Positions 36,237-48,974 of a stretch of DNA of 64,000 nucleotides are shown here, one piece after another. The notes below the pieces were generated by a model. It made no database searches, had not been told where the DNA came from, and saw nothing but the letters and a program-made list of their open reading frames with translations. The DNA is from Ceratodon purpureus (taxonomy: Eukaryota > Streptophyta > Bryopsida > Pseudoditrichales > Ditrichaceae), in the NCBI GenBank assembly GCA_014871385.1, contig CM026427.1, positions 18,505,212-18,569,211 on the forward strand, written 5' to 3'. Position 1 is the first letter of the stretch. Each line of letters starts with the position of its first letter. Position numbers and translations under genes: made by a program.

Positions 36237-36370
36237 CAATTCACCCTGGCCGTTCTCTTCCCCTCACCCGGCACCGGCATACCCTCTTTCCCTCCCCACT
36301 AACCCTGCCATTCCGCCTGTCATCTCTCACATACTAATCAATTCTCCGTCACCAGTTCAAAACCCTCAAC
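36237..36370. repeat. Dispersed repeat, second copy of the 31.7-kb segment
   Basis: Shares CCGGCA, CTAACCCTGCCATTCCGCC and ACATACTAATCAATTCTCCG with 31,685-31,880 in the same order and orientation. The copy lacks a short internal part found in the other. Function unknown. Confidence 0.65.
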
Positions 36371-36993
36371 TGATAGTAACCTCCACTGAGGCCGAGACGA
36401 AGCTCATCGGTTGAGGCAAGATCGATCGAATAAATTAAAAATTGAGGATGTTAAATTAAAGATTGAGGGTGTTATCCTCCTTAATTTGAAATTCGGATGA
36501 CAACTTATCCTTCATCCCAAAACAGTTAAGATGAGCAATGTGATGCCCACTGTTAATGCAGACCAACAGATACTTCTTTCTGTGCAGGAAATTTGAGCAG
36601 GAACGCGTTTTCAGGTTCGGTCTTGTTATCATTCGGATTCAATGGGACGTTGAATACAACTCCTTCAGTGGTGGATCTTTCTCACAATCAGTTGACAGCT
36701 GCTCTCGATTCCTGGAGCAGGTCGCAGCTAGGCACACTTCAGGAGCTGTAAGTGTCTAACCTACTTTTCAGAATCACATTCTATTAAGCAGGTACCCTGA
36801 TTATGTGTGTCATATTTACTTCACTATTTATAAATTTAGCAGTATCGAACCTAATAATCACCAGGTTCAATATGTCATTATAATTGTACCGAGTGTGGGC
36901 AAAATTCGACTCTAGAAAGTTATGTGGCGACATGTTGGGTGTATATGCCTTCGCATGTAACCGTTTCATAAGCTGACGATATCAATGTCGCAG

Positions 36994-38818
36994 GTATCCT
37001 GGACTCTAATCTTATCACTGGGACACTTTGATATCGGTGAGCTGTATTCCCGAGGATTGCTAAGGACGAAACCTACAAGTTCATCAGGGTTGCTGAGAGT
37101 TCTGTCCGTGATGAACAATACTGTTGATAAGGTTGTCTACGATGGGAGAATATCGAAGAAGTCACCGCAGTTTTCAGGTAAGAATTTAGATGTGCTTGGT
37201 GGGGAACATTTGAGGTTATTCCTGACAAGCCAAACAAGGAGACGATTCGGCTCTTTGGCATGATCACTGGTAGTCAGAGTGCAACAAAAGCTTTACCTGG
37301 AGTGGCTATGGACAATATTGTGAGTTAGAAAAAATGTAGCATACTTCACCAAGTCATGATCATATATCCTTGTGCAGATTAGGAGGCAATCCTTACTGCA
37401 ATGTTCCAGATACCAATGATGGAACGAGATGTTTTTGCAAACAGATTTGCTTCAACTCGGGTATTTCATTACGATGACTAAATTCCTGAAGTTCGAAAAA
37501 GAAGATTTCCATCCTTTTTCGGAATGATCGTACTGATAAGGCAATCGTCTTGTTTCAGTTCCGATGGGCGACGATGACAAGCGCATGGTCTTGATAATCG
37601 CGGTAGTTTCGACCGGAACATCACTCCTGGTCATTTTGATCAGCCTGGCAGCTCCAATGCTTAGAAACAGAAGATACAAGCGGTATCCCCAGCTACAGGT
37701 TCAACAGAGTAAGATTTAGTCTGCAATATTGATCCCGATTTGTCAAATTCTGTCTGCATGATGTTAACGACTCTGGTTTATTACCTACTCAATTCAAGAA
37801 CCTAGTCAGGTTGTAAACTGTTTTTGTATTTACAGCATGTGCCCGCTTTTGACAACTCGTGTAATTTGTTTGGAGGAATTTTACTTGAGTGTCTAAATTG
37901 TGCAGAGTTCGAAGAGTTTGAGACGAAGCCCACAATATTTCCCTACAACCAGCTTCGAACTGCCACACGAGACTTCCATCCTGATATGAAGTTGGGCCAA
38001 GGAGCCTATGGAGCAGTCTACAAGGTAAATTTTTTTTGACGTCCATATGCAATTTAAAACAGAGCCTGAGTTCATACTAAATCCTGCAAGAAACTCCATC
38101 GCATGGATTTGTTATGGCGGTGGGTTTTCAGGCTTGGGAGCTACATAGGGTGGGTAACTTGATGGACTCGGTCGACTCAACAATGAGCTCACAGGAAGAA
38201 GGGAAGCAGGAAGTACAACGCATGATCAACATAGCTCTTCCGAGCATCCAAAATGTGGCAGAGGAGCGGCCGACTATGGAGCGGGTGGTGTCCATGTTGC
38301 AAGGCGACAGTGGATCGGAGGCATTGGTGCTGAAGCCAGGAAACGAAGAATACTAGGACACTATGAGGTTGCGCGCTGACGTTGGCATGTCTAGTACAAC
38401 TGGTCTTGCTACCGTCGCTGGAGATTTGGAGGAATCGGCTTCGCTTATGAATTCATCGAGGCGGGGTGCATCGTGGCGTTCTCACGATGGTTTCTTGTTC
38501 CCTACTGCTACACTTGAGCTCGGTGATGTATCTTGCTGCCTAAACAGCGATGCATATTACATGCTCAGAGCTTACAAGTTGGAACAATCTTCTGCAGGCC
38601 AGAATGTAAACCAGGACAAGCAGAGTCCTGATGGCAAATTCGTGACGTGTCCATCCAATAATCACACTGTTAAATTTCATCCAATAATATCATCCATGTC
38701 ATCTTCGTATACGACAAATTGCAACGTTACACGCGTCGGTTCGCCCCGAGGCTTTAGAAGATCTGCGGCACTGAATTATTGTGTATTGCTGAGTATTGAG
38801 TTCCTTGAGTCAGAATGA
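36994..38818 (+). pseudogene. LRR receptor-like kinase fragment, catalytic core deleted
   Basis: Pieces in order: LRR end (36,994-37,180: LDSNLITGTL, then DIGELYSRG and VLSVMNNTVDKVVYDG), a cysteine-rich juxtamembrane part (37,380-37,460: LGGNPYCNVPDTNDGTRCFC), a membrane span (37,560-37,690: RMVLIIAVVSTGTSLLVILI), the kinase start (37,906-38,034: FPYNQLRTATRDFHPDMKLG, then QGAYGAVYK) and the kinase end (38,134-38,355: LMDSVDSTM, ERPTMERVVSMLQGDS). The parts resemble plant LRR-VIII/malectin-type receptor kinases. Everything between the glycine-rich loop and the end of the C-lobe, including the VAIK lysine, HRD and DFG motifs, is gone, leaving about 100 bp. A one-base shift interrupts the LRR and an in-frame TAG at 38,353-38,355 interrupts the tail, which continues LRADVGMSSTTGLATVAGD. 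Confidence 0.8.
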
Positions 38819-39549
38819 TGAAACTTTCATATTGTAATGACATTCAATTGATGAATGTCAAAATGATGTATGAATGACATTGTTTTTATTATTATTAGAA
38901 CGACACAGACATGACATCAAGTAAGATTACATGGATCCGTGTCATATTAGCAAAATATTTGAGTCATAATGATAATATTCTCACACTGGGAGGGCATAAA
39001 AATAACAGTTCTCAGTATGGTGTCATTTTTACACCAATATGGATGATTTTAGAATGACATAATTTTGACATGAAATGGATGTCTAAGCGGTTTGTGTCAA
39101 AGTAACATAATAAACACAATATTGTATGTATAAATGAATAAGAAGTGCATGCCGAAATAACAATCGGTAACATGATAAATGTTTTATTTCGCAGTGACAC
39201 AATCAACCCAGTGAACTTACTCGGGAACGATATACGGATGTGTTTTGGTCGTAAAGGACCCTTGATACTTGACGATGTTCATATGATTCGGATTCTGGTC
39301 ACAAAGAGGTGAAGCACACAATTCTTTTATCGTCGGCATCATTCAGTGGTGGAAAATAATCCCAAACGTAGACAAAACTCAAATGCCAGTTCCGCTCCAA
39401 GGTAAGGGTGTTTCTCCACACTCCTGATGTGTTGTCGTTGAGCTGTTGCGAGATTCTTCACCTTCTCCGATTCTGAACCTCCTGTAGTATGAGTTCCTTT
39501 GTAGAGCATATCCATCTTTCAGCCATTCTGCAATTTTCGCAGATCACTG

Positions 39550-40332
39550 TTAGGAGAGAATCTTCGTGAGAGATGTTTGGGGGATTTGGAAGGTTTCGCA
39601 CGTACTGACTGCGAGAACGGCAGCTCCAGAGGCTTCAAAAGTGCTTGAAGGAGAACGTCGACGGCCTTCCGATTCCTGTGCTATTGGCACTACCTCCTGG
39701 TTTTGAGATGTTTTGCCACAGTTTCACACAATATTCTAGCAATCACCGTATGTGCTAGACGACTTGAGTGACTGGTAGGTGTTATGGTTACATATGTACT
39801 ATAATGATGAGGACTGTTTTCCTGTGTAGGTTGGAGGGGAGATCATGGAGCAGCTGTGTGTGCGTGTCCGAGATGCATGTGAACAAATTGCTCCAGAAAA
39901 TCTAGGTGCATTACTAACCCCTAATTTTTGACTGCTGGATTCATCGTTGGCAAATTCCTACACTGGTCCTGTTCATGTTTGCGGTTGAACTGCAGCATTC
40001 TAAATCACTTGTCAGGTTTGTTTCGAAGGCCATAACCTTGCCTCTCCCGCTGTTGTTGACGAGATCTCCCTTTTTGCGGGGATGCAGGCAAAAGAGTTGT
40101 GGTAGTCGCGCATGGTGGAGTATTGGGAACTAGCCACATCATTGCAAGAGATTTGCCATGCATCGGCAAGGTGGTGACTGCTTCTATAAACACCTGCCGC
40201 ACATCTGATGAGAAAGAGTGGGGGATGCGTTCCTGGATCGACGCAGGTCACTTGCAGGCTTTCGAAACAAAGATTGTTCAGTCTAACGAGAGTCCTCTGC
40301 TCCACAAGTATGGTAACTGGCAATTTTGCTAA
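39550..40332 (+). pseudogene. Phosphoglycerate-mutase-like histidine phosphatase fragment
   Basis: Exons near 39,550-39,640 (NLRERCLGDLEGFARTD), at 39,830-39,905 (GGEIMEQLCVRVRDACEQIA) and at 40,088-40,332 (GKRVVVVAHGGVLGTSHIIA, later TASINTCR and EKEWGMRSWIDAGHL) follow the order of the histidine-phosphatase fold in GpmB-like proteins, including the second catalytic histidine in VVAHGG. The N-terminal RHGE motif with the phospho-histidine was not found and the first exon runs into a stop after GFKSA. It appears to be the C-terminal two thirds of a gene, probably non-functional. Confidence 0.65.
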
Positions 40333-41112
40333 AGACTGTACAAGGGAAAACTAAAGCTCCTGAACTGCCGAAAATCCGTGGATATGATACGGGTCTATGT
40401 CTCTCAAAAATTCGACCCCAATGATATATCCTAACTGTGTAACTCCATGGCACTCTCAAAAACTACACATACTCCAATGCTCTGAAATCTGTAGCTGATC
40501 AGGAGTCCAAATCTTCGTGTGCGGCCTCTTCTCCCAGCTGCCATATCCGTCACGTCCTAGCCACGTCAGTCCGTGTCGCTGCCTTCGATGTTGATGCGCT
40601 CCACGTTCCAGCCCTCATTCGGGTCGTTGCCTCCCGACGCTGAACCAGACTCTGCATTGCATCATTTCCACCGTTAGCTACATATGCACTCATGGTTTTC
40701 GCATGGGCGTGACCGGGCGCAGGCTCTGTACCCTGCATTGCTCGACGGTAGATACAGTGACTACGGATCGAAGGGGAATCATTGAGATGCGAGTTGCATA
40801 CACAGGGCCACGGGTTCGTAGTGTCTCACCTCCGCCGGGGATGAGAAGCGGGCGTTTCTTGAACCTCAATGGCGACATATGTGACGGAGGGTTGTACATC
40901 TCCATGCTGTCCTCGGGCTCTTTGTTATGTGGATCGAGTGTCCCATGGGCATCCGCCTCCCGAAACAGGCCTGTCCCATCATCCCACGAGGCCGTCACGG
41001 ACTGAGTTCCGGTCAACATACCCGCCGATGGTTCCACAAGGATGCTCAACCGGGGACACATCTCGCAAATATAATACGGTGACGAATTAAGCACGATCCA
41101 TGCGAAACCGCC

Positions 41113-43118
41113 CTATGGCCTTTGTACGATACGGGACATACCTCCCACATGCTCTCTCTGAGCAACTGGCACGGTGCAGCGCACACCTCCCACAGTGACG
41201 GCTTCATTGCTGGTTCCCTCGACGGGGAACACCGGGTGGTCCGTGAGCAGCCTCTTCTTCCGGATCCAGTCCTGGGTCGCCTCCTCCTCTGCCCTCCTTT
41301 TGTTCGACAGATTGTTCAACTCCGACTCCTTGTTTCTGAGGAAGGCCAGCTGGACGTAGCTTCCGCACGCGTGGAATCCAACCCCCGCAGCCCACTTGTC
41401 CACTGCAATGCTCGAAGGGAGGTGACCACGTTCCCCGGTTCAAAGAGAGGTTAGTCATTCGAAACCGAAGCTACGGATCATCCGCCGGTTCTCTCTGAAC
41501 ACAAAGGTGGCAATTTCACAGTGTCGGGTGTTTTCTTACCCTGTGCATGGACGAAGCCGCTTGCTTCAACGGTGTCGAATTCCTCCTCGGTGACTGCGTC
41601 CATCAAGCCCTCCAGGACAGCCGGGGGTGGAGCAAATGAGGGAGTCCCTTCTCGAATCTCACAGGGCTCCCACTCTTCGTCGGAGCTGCTGCCTACAGCT
41701 TGGCGACAGCCAGCGGGGAATCCTGGTCGGGCCAGATGATTTGTCAAAACGAATGGTTAGTACGTGTGCGCGGGAAAAAAAAGAAGGGACAGGGATCTAA
41801 GACTGGCGACACCGAGGACCACGTCAGGCTTCCCTCCGTGAATGAGAGAGAGGGGATGGCAGAATGCATTGGAGGAGTACCTGGTCCTGGCGACATTGGG
41901 CATCCATCCCACCGTTTGCCGGGCTCCTCCATCGGTTGGTCCCCAATTTCGTCCGCACCTGCTCCAGCGAGATGCTGTGCAACACCGTCAGGGGCCACCA
42001 CACCTGCGTCCAGTGAGCCTAAACAGTGAGCTCCGTGTCAAGGACAACAATAATTTCCAAGAGGTAGAAGCTGATGCAATAGGGTTTGCCAGATATGATG
42101 AGCAGGAGTTACAAACATATCGCGTCAGAACATGGAGGCTATGTCGAGGCCTGACCTGGAGAATCCCTTCCCCAATACTAACCTCTGTTATTTTCGTCCC
42201 TCCGGAAGTACTCGCTTCCAGAGCCCCGTGGAGTACTGTCTCCATCCGTCGTACCTGAAATGCATGGACAGTGTTAGAAACCGAAGACGCCAAGAGGACA
42301 TGCACATCAACCCTTGGCTCAACCTATTCTGCGACGACATGAGATTAGTCTTAGAAATCCCGGACCTTCTCGGAGCCGACCGCGCTTGTAAAGCGGAGGG
42401 CCGACCACTTCGTCTGGTTTAGTCGGCAGAGCATCCCTCAGATCGTATCCATTCACAAGCCCCGTGTTCATCTGCCAGACCTGTCTGTTGACCTCCCAGT
42501 CGTCCGGAGCTCCCTCCAACTCGCTCTCGTCGAGGTCGGATGCTTCGTTATGCGGCCAATCGCCACCCTCCCGGTGGATCTTGGTCCTCAGTTCCTCCAG
42601 CGTCATGAACTGCTTCCCTCCCCGAAGGCACTGCTTTGCGGCGAAGGAGGCCCAGTCGACGGCAAAACCGAGCTTTTCAGCCAGTAACCCTCGGCCGAAG
42701 GCGAGCCCGAAGGATCGCTGCTTGCCAATCGGCCGCTGGTGAGTGAGCTGATACAGTTTCTCCACGCGGTGTATCATTCGTGGGCTCTCTGATGACACCG
42801 CCTTCGCATACCTGAACTGCCCGCTGCTCTTGGACCCCCATCTCTGCACACACTTCGCTTCGTCTGCAATCTTGTCCGGCAGTGCGTCCCTCTGACGTCT
42901 TGGCGCCCCTGGTATGTAGCCGTAATTGTTGAGCTTCAACTCCACGAAGAACCAGCGCGGTGACCCTCGATGAGGGTTTCGGGGGATGTCGTGGCTGTCC
43001 ATAGCCATCTCCTGAATGGTGTAGCGATCGTCCAGGATGCGTATGACAATCTGCACCCACCACCATCCTCCCAATTCAGTCTTCCCACAAACCCTACTGG
43101 TCCAGCAAGAGGATGCAC
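41113..43118 (-). CDS. Diverged third member of the coiled-coil family (hypothetical)
   Basis: The minus-strand frame 42,319-43,074 contains the same ordered signatures as paralogues A and B: WFFVELKLNNYGYIP against WFVRYMRLRDTGVIP, WGSKSSGQF against WGPKSANGW, and FGRGLLAEKLGFAVDWASFA against FARGLMAEAMGVDVSWAQFA. Exon borders are uncertain. Likely further exons on the same strand are 41,478-41,740 (acidic, EEEFDTVEASGFVHAQGKK) and 41,113-41,400 (KESELNNLSNKRRAEEEATQ, a charged helix). The region is GC-rich. A possible upstream exon at 43,480-43,860 ends at a CAG/GTAAGT donor. Homology is by eye on short motifs but the order and spacing agree. Function unknown. Confidence 0.5.
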
Positions 43119-46100
43119 ATCACAGCGGAGACCGTGGACTGAATTGCACGACCATCTTCAGGGCCGCATACCTGATCCGTCCGTGTGCGACAAGTACAGG
43201 AGCCGACCGATGTCACACCAGGGGAAACGGGCGACTGTCGATGCGTGTGTGGTTTCTGAACTCCGGTACCTGTACACATCACATGCAATCGATCGCCGGG
43301 GTGTCAAACAATGCAGTGTCCCGCAGACACTCATCCCCTTACATTCTCACTCCCTCGGAAAATGGTTTAGGGTTTAAATGACTGAAACCCAGCGGCCACA
43401 AACTATGTATGTACGAACCCTATCCGCAATCTAAAGGGACGAGCGAAGAAGAGCAACGACATGTTTGGGTTGGTGCTGTTAACTTACCTGTGTAGCAGAC
43501 CGAGTCGAGGTCGGGACCAGCTTTCTCCGAGACCACAACGACTCGGCAAAGTCGAAGCTGAGATCCTCTCCAACGATCGCGACCCCAGTCAGGAATGCGC
43601 AGTTGCTGAGCTCCGCAACGCATTCCAACAGCTACTCTCCCAGGCCTCTCCTGGGCGACACAATGCCACCTGCGCTCGCGAACTTCACAATACGCGCCAG
43701 CATCAGGGTTCAGGGCGGACATCAGTAGGGTAGGACTTGATATGCTGCCCCACACACCATGCTCCAGTCGGATCACTGAGGACGTTGGCCTCCCAGAAGT
43801 GGACATCTCGAGGCAATCACGATTGATGAGATGTAACAGGTCACGCATGGACATCATGCGGCCTTGTTCCCCCGGCCCGCATGGTCAAATCAGTCCCTCA
43901 CAGACTTGACGTTCTGCTAACTTTCTCCATCAACTCGTCTGCGAATGATACAAATGATCATCATGCGGCCCTGTCTCCCAGACCCACATGGTCAAATCAG
44001 TCCCGAAAGCAGTGCTTCGCGTCTTCATATGTGACCCTCCATAAACTTCCCAGAACGTCACCGAGTCCCACGCGCTGATCGGATGGGGAGTGCTGCCTGA
44101 ATGACGTGACTGCAAACTCAACGACGGGATGTCAATGACCAGGCAGTTCGAAACAAATGATGGAACAGAGGGACGCCAAGAGAAGAGTGGGGTGGTGGGG
44201 GCTTGGGGTTATGATGGGGGTTGCGTCCACCACGGCGATAGATCCAGACTGACACTACCTGAGACGTGTTGGGCCTGACGCAAAAGGAACATCCCCATGC
44301 AGAGTCACTCTCTCTCTCGCAAACATCATGGACAACGTTCTGGACGTCCACAAAATCTGCGGGAGCGCATGACAGGGAGAGGCTAACTGGGATGACTGCT
44401 GAATTGAAAGGACAGAGGACTCTGACTGGTCGCTGACATGGTGGGCGATAGTCGGAGCCATGTCACTGCTCTAGAAGTACCGAAACAATCACCAGCACAG
44501 GTGACTACATAGGGCCCCGGATCTTGCACGAACGACTGTGATATCATGCGGGCCCTTCATCACACACGAGATGCAATGAGGAGTGACTGGCAGCATGGTA
44601 GAGTTCACATGGGTTATCGTATGTGTAACGCTATACAATTTAATCACCCACTCAAAGGATCTCGCCTCTTGACAGGTATCGGATTCATGCTATCCCTACG
44701 ACATAACAACAGAGATTGAATGTAAACATTGCAAGGAGTAGCCAATTCAGTTCGTGTTTTTAAAGGACCGGACATATCGAAATTGTAGAAGAGGTCATGG
44801 TCCCATCAGATTACGAAGACACAGGCTATGGTAACTTCAAGAAGTCCTCGTGCATGATTTGGATGACGGTGGAAGGCAGTGAATGGGCTCTAGAATGACC
44901 TGCAGATGGTAGCAGATCTCATTACCGATGACCGCAGCAATTTAGAATTCTTCGAGAGTAACCCACACACCTGTGTGTCACCCAAGCCTCGCAGGAGTTC
45001 CGATAAAAGAGTATCCAGACCATCATCGTCAACTGCCAACACCGCTGTTTCGGCTGCACGCCTTGCCCAAGGTGAAATTGACTGCGGACAGAGCATAGTC
45101 CACAGGACAAACTCAGATCATCTGTGTACGAGGGATGGATCACAATGCATAGACTTTTGTTACCTGGAGGACTTCAAATGTTACCAGAGAACGATAGTGA
45201 AAGAAGGACCTACCTCATCATCACCTCCCCAGGTGGATATCAAGGGAGGTGATGGAGTAGGTAGACGGACATCCCAACCTAGACCCTGCCACTTCGGCCG
45301 ATGCTCCCCGGGCATGGGCATTACAAGCTCCCCAAAACTGGGTCGAGGAATTTCATCACGCATTATGATATTTCAACATTTCAATACGAAAAGCTAGAAT
45401 CACCCATAAAAGTCAGAGGGAAAATGCTCACGTCAGAGGGATTTGCACAAGCTCGGGAAGGATGTGTGGAAGTACTGCTGCGGTCCTCACACTGTTCAGA
45501 AGAAAGTTCAGGGGTGAGTGGAGCCATAACTTGTGAGAGAGGTGAAATACCAGCTACATTATAAAAATCCGATGTTACCACAATACGATCATCTTATTGG
45601 AAAGATCATTGCTCGTATTATCCGAAGCAGTCTAGTGTGGGAAATTCAGATTTTATCCGACAACAGGAGGGTAATACTTCAACGGATCAATGATAAAATG
45701 GTTGCACTGAATTCATTGCATACTGAGTCACCTTAGGATCTGCTTCAAGCCATCCAGAGCAGTGCTTGACGTATCATCATCTTCCAACGCACGAAGGAGT
45801 GCAGGGACAATCTCATCAACCGCTTGCATTCCAGCGCTCTGTTATCGCCGATAAGAACAACAAATTGAATGACTGAAAGGTAGACCGCTGCGGGATTTCA
45901 ATACTAGCGCTTATGTGTTTCGCCTAAGAAACAGATATGATATTCCTAGGCAGAAACGACTTGAAAATAAGAAGCAGGTCATGTAAGGCATGGTGGCAGA
46001 AACATGTGGTAAATTCATGGGGATGTTGATATTTGGAAAGGTATCATCGGAATATAGATACAAGTTACGCAGAGAAAAGCGACCCAAGGATCTCAAAAAC

Positions 46101-46672
46101 GGCTCTGCTTCAGAGAAATATTACCTCGAACAATGTGCTGAATGCTACGCCTCCTGCCTCACGGACTACCAGTTCTCTGCACGATACAAAGCACAGACTC
46201 CATCAGTCTCACGACTATTGAATGCATGACAATCTCCATCGAGTTCACCTCATTTAACCACAGTTAGTTCCACTGTTTGCAAGAGGGGACCCAAGTAATC
46301 TTGACGAACCTGCCACATAGTGCTCCACGGGTGGTTGGTATTGGTTCCCCCATATATGACACTATCTGGTGCTTGCCAGCACTTCCCATCACTTCGCTGA
46401 GCCCCATGCAAACACCCTGCACTCAACAAAATGGTCAGGAAAGACAAAGACACGGGCAAGTTGCAATTGTTGTCAACTGCCAGATTTGTTGTTACTCCAA
46501 AAGGAATACCTGTCTTGTACTTGGAATTGGGTCTTCAAGACCATTTGCCAGGATGGGAATTGCACACGGAAGCACCCTCCATCCTAGTTTTCGAACGAGC
46601 TCACCAAGCGACCGTCCGGCAACCTGCAACAGTAGAAAACAATATGAAATAAATGTCAATAACCTCAATCAA

Positions 46673-46675
<3 letters not shown>

Positions 46676-46739
<64 letters not shown>

Positions 46740-46790
46740 AGAAAAGAAAAAAAAAAAAAAACAAAAAAAAACAAACAAACAAACAAAGAT
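46676..46790. repeat. Poly-A / (GAAAAA)n microsatellite
   Basis: A run of about 26 A followed by AAG/AAAAAG and CAAA repeats, lying in an intron of the GCN1 pseudogene. Confidence 0.95.
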
Positions 46791-48952
46791 GGAAACTAAT
46801 AAATCTTGATCACAAGTGATAAGAATAGTGCTTCAGTCCAGTAAGCAATAGCCTACCTGTCGACGTTCGGATGACGTCGAGGCATGGGAGTCAATCAAAG
46901 TCCTCATCAACACTGGCATGACTTCCTTCAATGTGTTCGGTGTGTTGGCAACCACGGTCTTCCAAACATGTAGTGATGCCTGCGAGTCAGAACACAGCAC
47001 ATATCATTTCGATGTGAGGACTTTGCAAAGCGAGAACACGGCATATTCAAACAAATTATGGACGTGACTTGCGAAGCAACGGGAATTTTAATCGACCATG
47101 GCAGATCCAGTAGACCGTACCTGTCGAACAGCGAGGCTAACATCTGACCCTAAACCATGTAGACTGCAGCCAAAACCTCATTACGGCGCTCCACACCTAA
47201 AATGTTCACAATGGCTCTGACGTGTGCCTCTGTGCTAGCACTCTCATCACCAATACCCCCATCGATCACCACCTCACCAGACGTTCCTGCCACCTATACA
47301 GCAGAAAAAAGATGAAGCACTTGAGTAATTTGACAGGCGTATTGGAATAGAACGCATTCGACCGATCCAGAACAGCGATCACGCCAATACCCGATGTGTA
47401 TCAAAATTAAATGGTGCGCAGACCTTACAAAGCAAGTCACCCAATAGTGCCACATGGGCTTTGCCGAATACGCCAGTCGTCATTAAATATTCCTTCCTCC
47501 ACAGCAGGGAGCAAGAGTGGAAGCGAACTGTCGGAGGACCAAGCCCAGGACACACAAACAGTGATCAGGAGGATGAGGGTAACACGACCAAAGTGATGAG
47601 GAGGATCAAGCACTCATCAAATATGGCTCTCTGTTTTTTCCTGGCCCATTACGTCAAATAAGCAGATAACGACGGTCTTAAACAGACACGAGAATCAAAT
47701 CTTACGATGTTGCATAGTGCTCCACAAGAACGTGCCCAGCACTTGAAGCCGCATCCCGTACAGATCCATCTTCATCGGCCAGGCCTGGCATTTCGACATG
47801 TACGATGTCAGTTGTGAACTAGTGAAAAGAGGAAAAGGAAATCTCACACGAAACTAGGTACTATACATATTGCTCTCAGAAATCGAGTTACGAGCCATTT
47901 AACACAGAATTTAAAAGATTCGAATGTCGGTGCACATCTCTGAACCAACCTCCGCATCGTTCATAAATATAGAGTGGAAACATCAAATCACGGAATTGTT
48001 CGTCGACTGCCAATGAACATCCCCGTGGATATGCAAGATGATCCTGGGTGGATCAACCCACCATCAAGAATAGCTGGCAGCACTCTCTGTAGGTACTTTT
48101 GGAAAAACTGGGCCAAGAGCCACAGGCAGATACCTTGGGTGAAAACGGCTAAAACAATGTTAACCGTGGGATCCTTGGACGTTTGATCGCGACAAATCGC
48201 ATCAGCACTTGTGCATGAAGCCCAAAAACTCACCTTGAAAAGTGTGAGACAGCCCTCTCTAACTGCAGGTCGCTGGTGTGAACAGTTCGTGATTATGTCC
48301 GGGAGAAGTGACTCGAACTAGTCGGTGCCCGTAGCTCCGAGAACCTGCAAGACAGAGATATCCGAAGCACTGAGCAATGGAAACTTTTTTCACATGATCG
48401 CGCACTGATGGTCAGCAGTGCGAACGAGTGACTGAGACATCACTATGCCAGACGGGACTCAGCAAGTATCTGGCTTTCAGAAAAAAACTCAGTCAAGTAA
48501 GCATGTTGACCGCATCGTGGTAGCAGTGATATCAAACATACCTCACTCGATCCTTGAGCAGCTCCAGATCTCTCTCACACTGCTGGTTTCCGACTTCAAT
48601 GTTTGCATGAGCCAAGGCACCAAGTCCTCGGAGTTCTCATCCCCCGTGCCTTTTTATCGGTGAGCCCGGAGCTCATGAGGAAACAGTGCGCACTCCTGGG
48701 ATAGGATCAACAAGAACCTATTCACACAAAAAATGCTTCGTCGACATTGAGTGCGGTGTTTAAGAAAACATCGTTCTAAAGTGAGGAGCAATTCTCAATG
48801 ACAGCATGTTATGTCAATATGGGTGTCAGATAAGACCAACCTTTTTTTCACCTCGGGAAGTAGCAAACCAAGGTATGGAAGCGTATCTTTATGCTCAGAT
48901 ACAAGTGAGCTCATATTGCCAACAATTTGAGCAGCCCCCTTCTTTTCTTTTT

Positions 48953-48974
48953 CCTTTTTTTTTTTTTTTTTTTG
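48953..48974. repeat. T-tract expansion inside a GCN1 exon
   Basis: A run of about 18 T on the plus strand, with flanking TTCTTTTCTTTTTCC. On the coding strand it adds a Lys/Glu-rich stretch just before AAQIVGN, where intact GCN1 has only two or three lysines. Further evidence that the copy is under no constraint. Confidence 0.8.

Noticed and set aside
46277-46819. 180-codon frame ending in a lysine-rich tail
   Set aside because: It reads the wrong strand of GCN1 exons and then the poly-A microsatellite.
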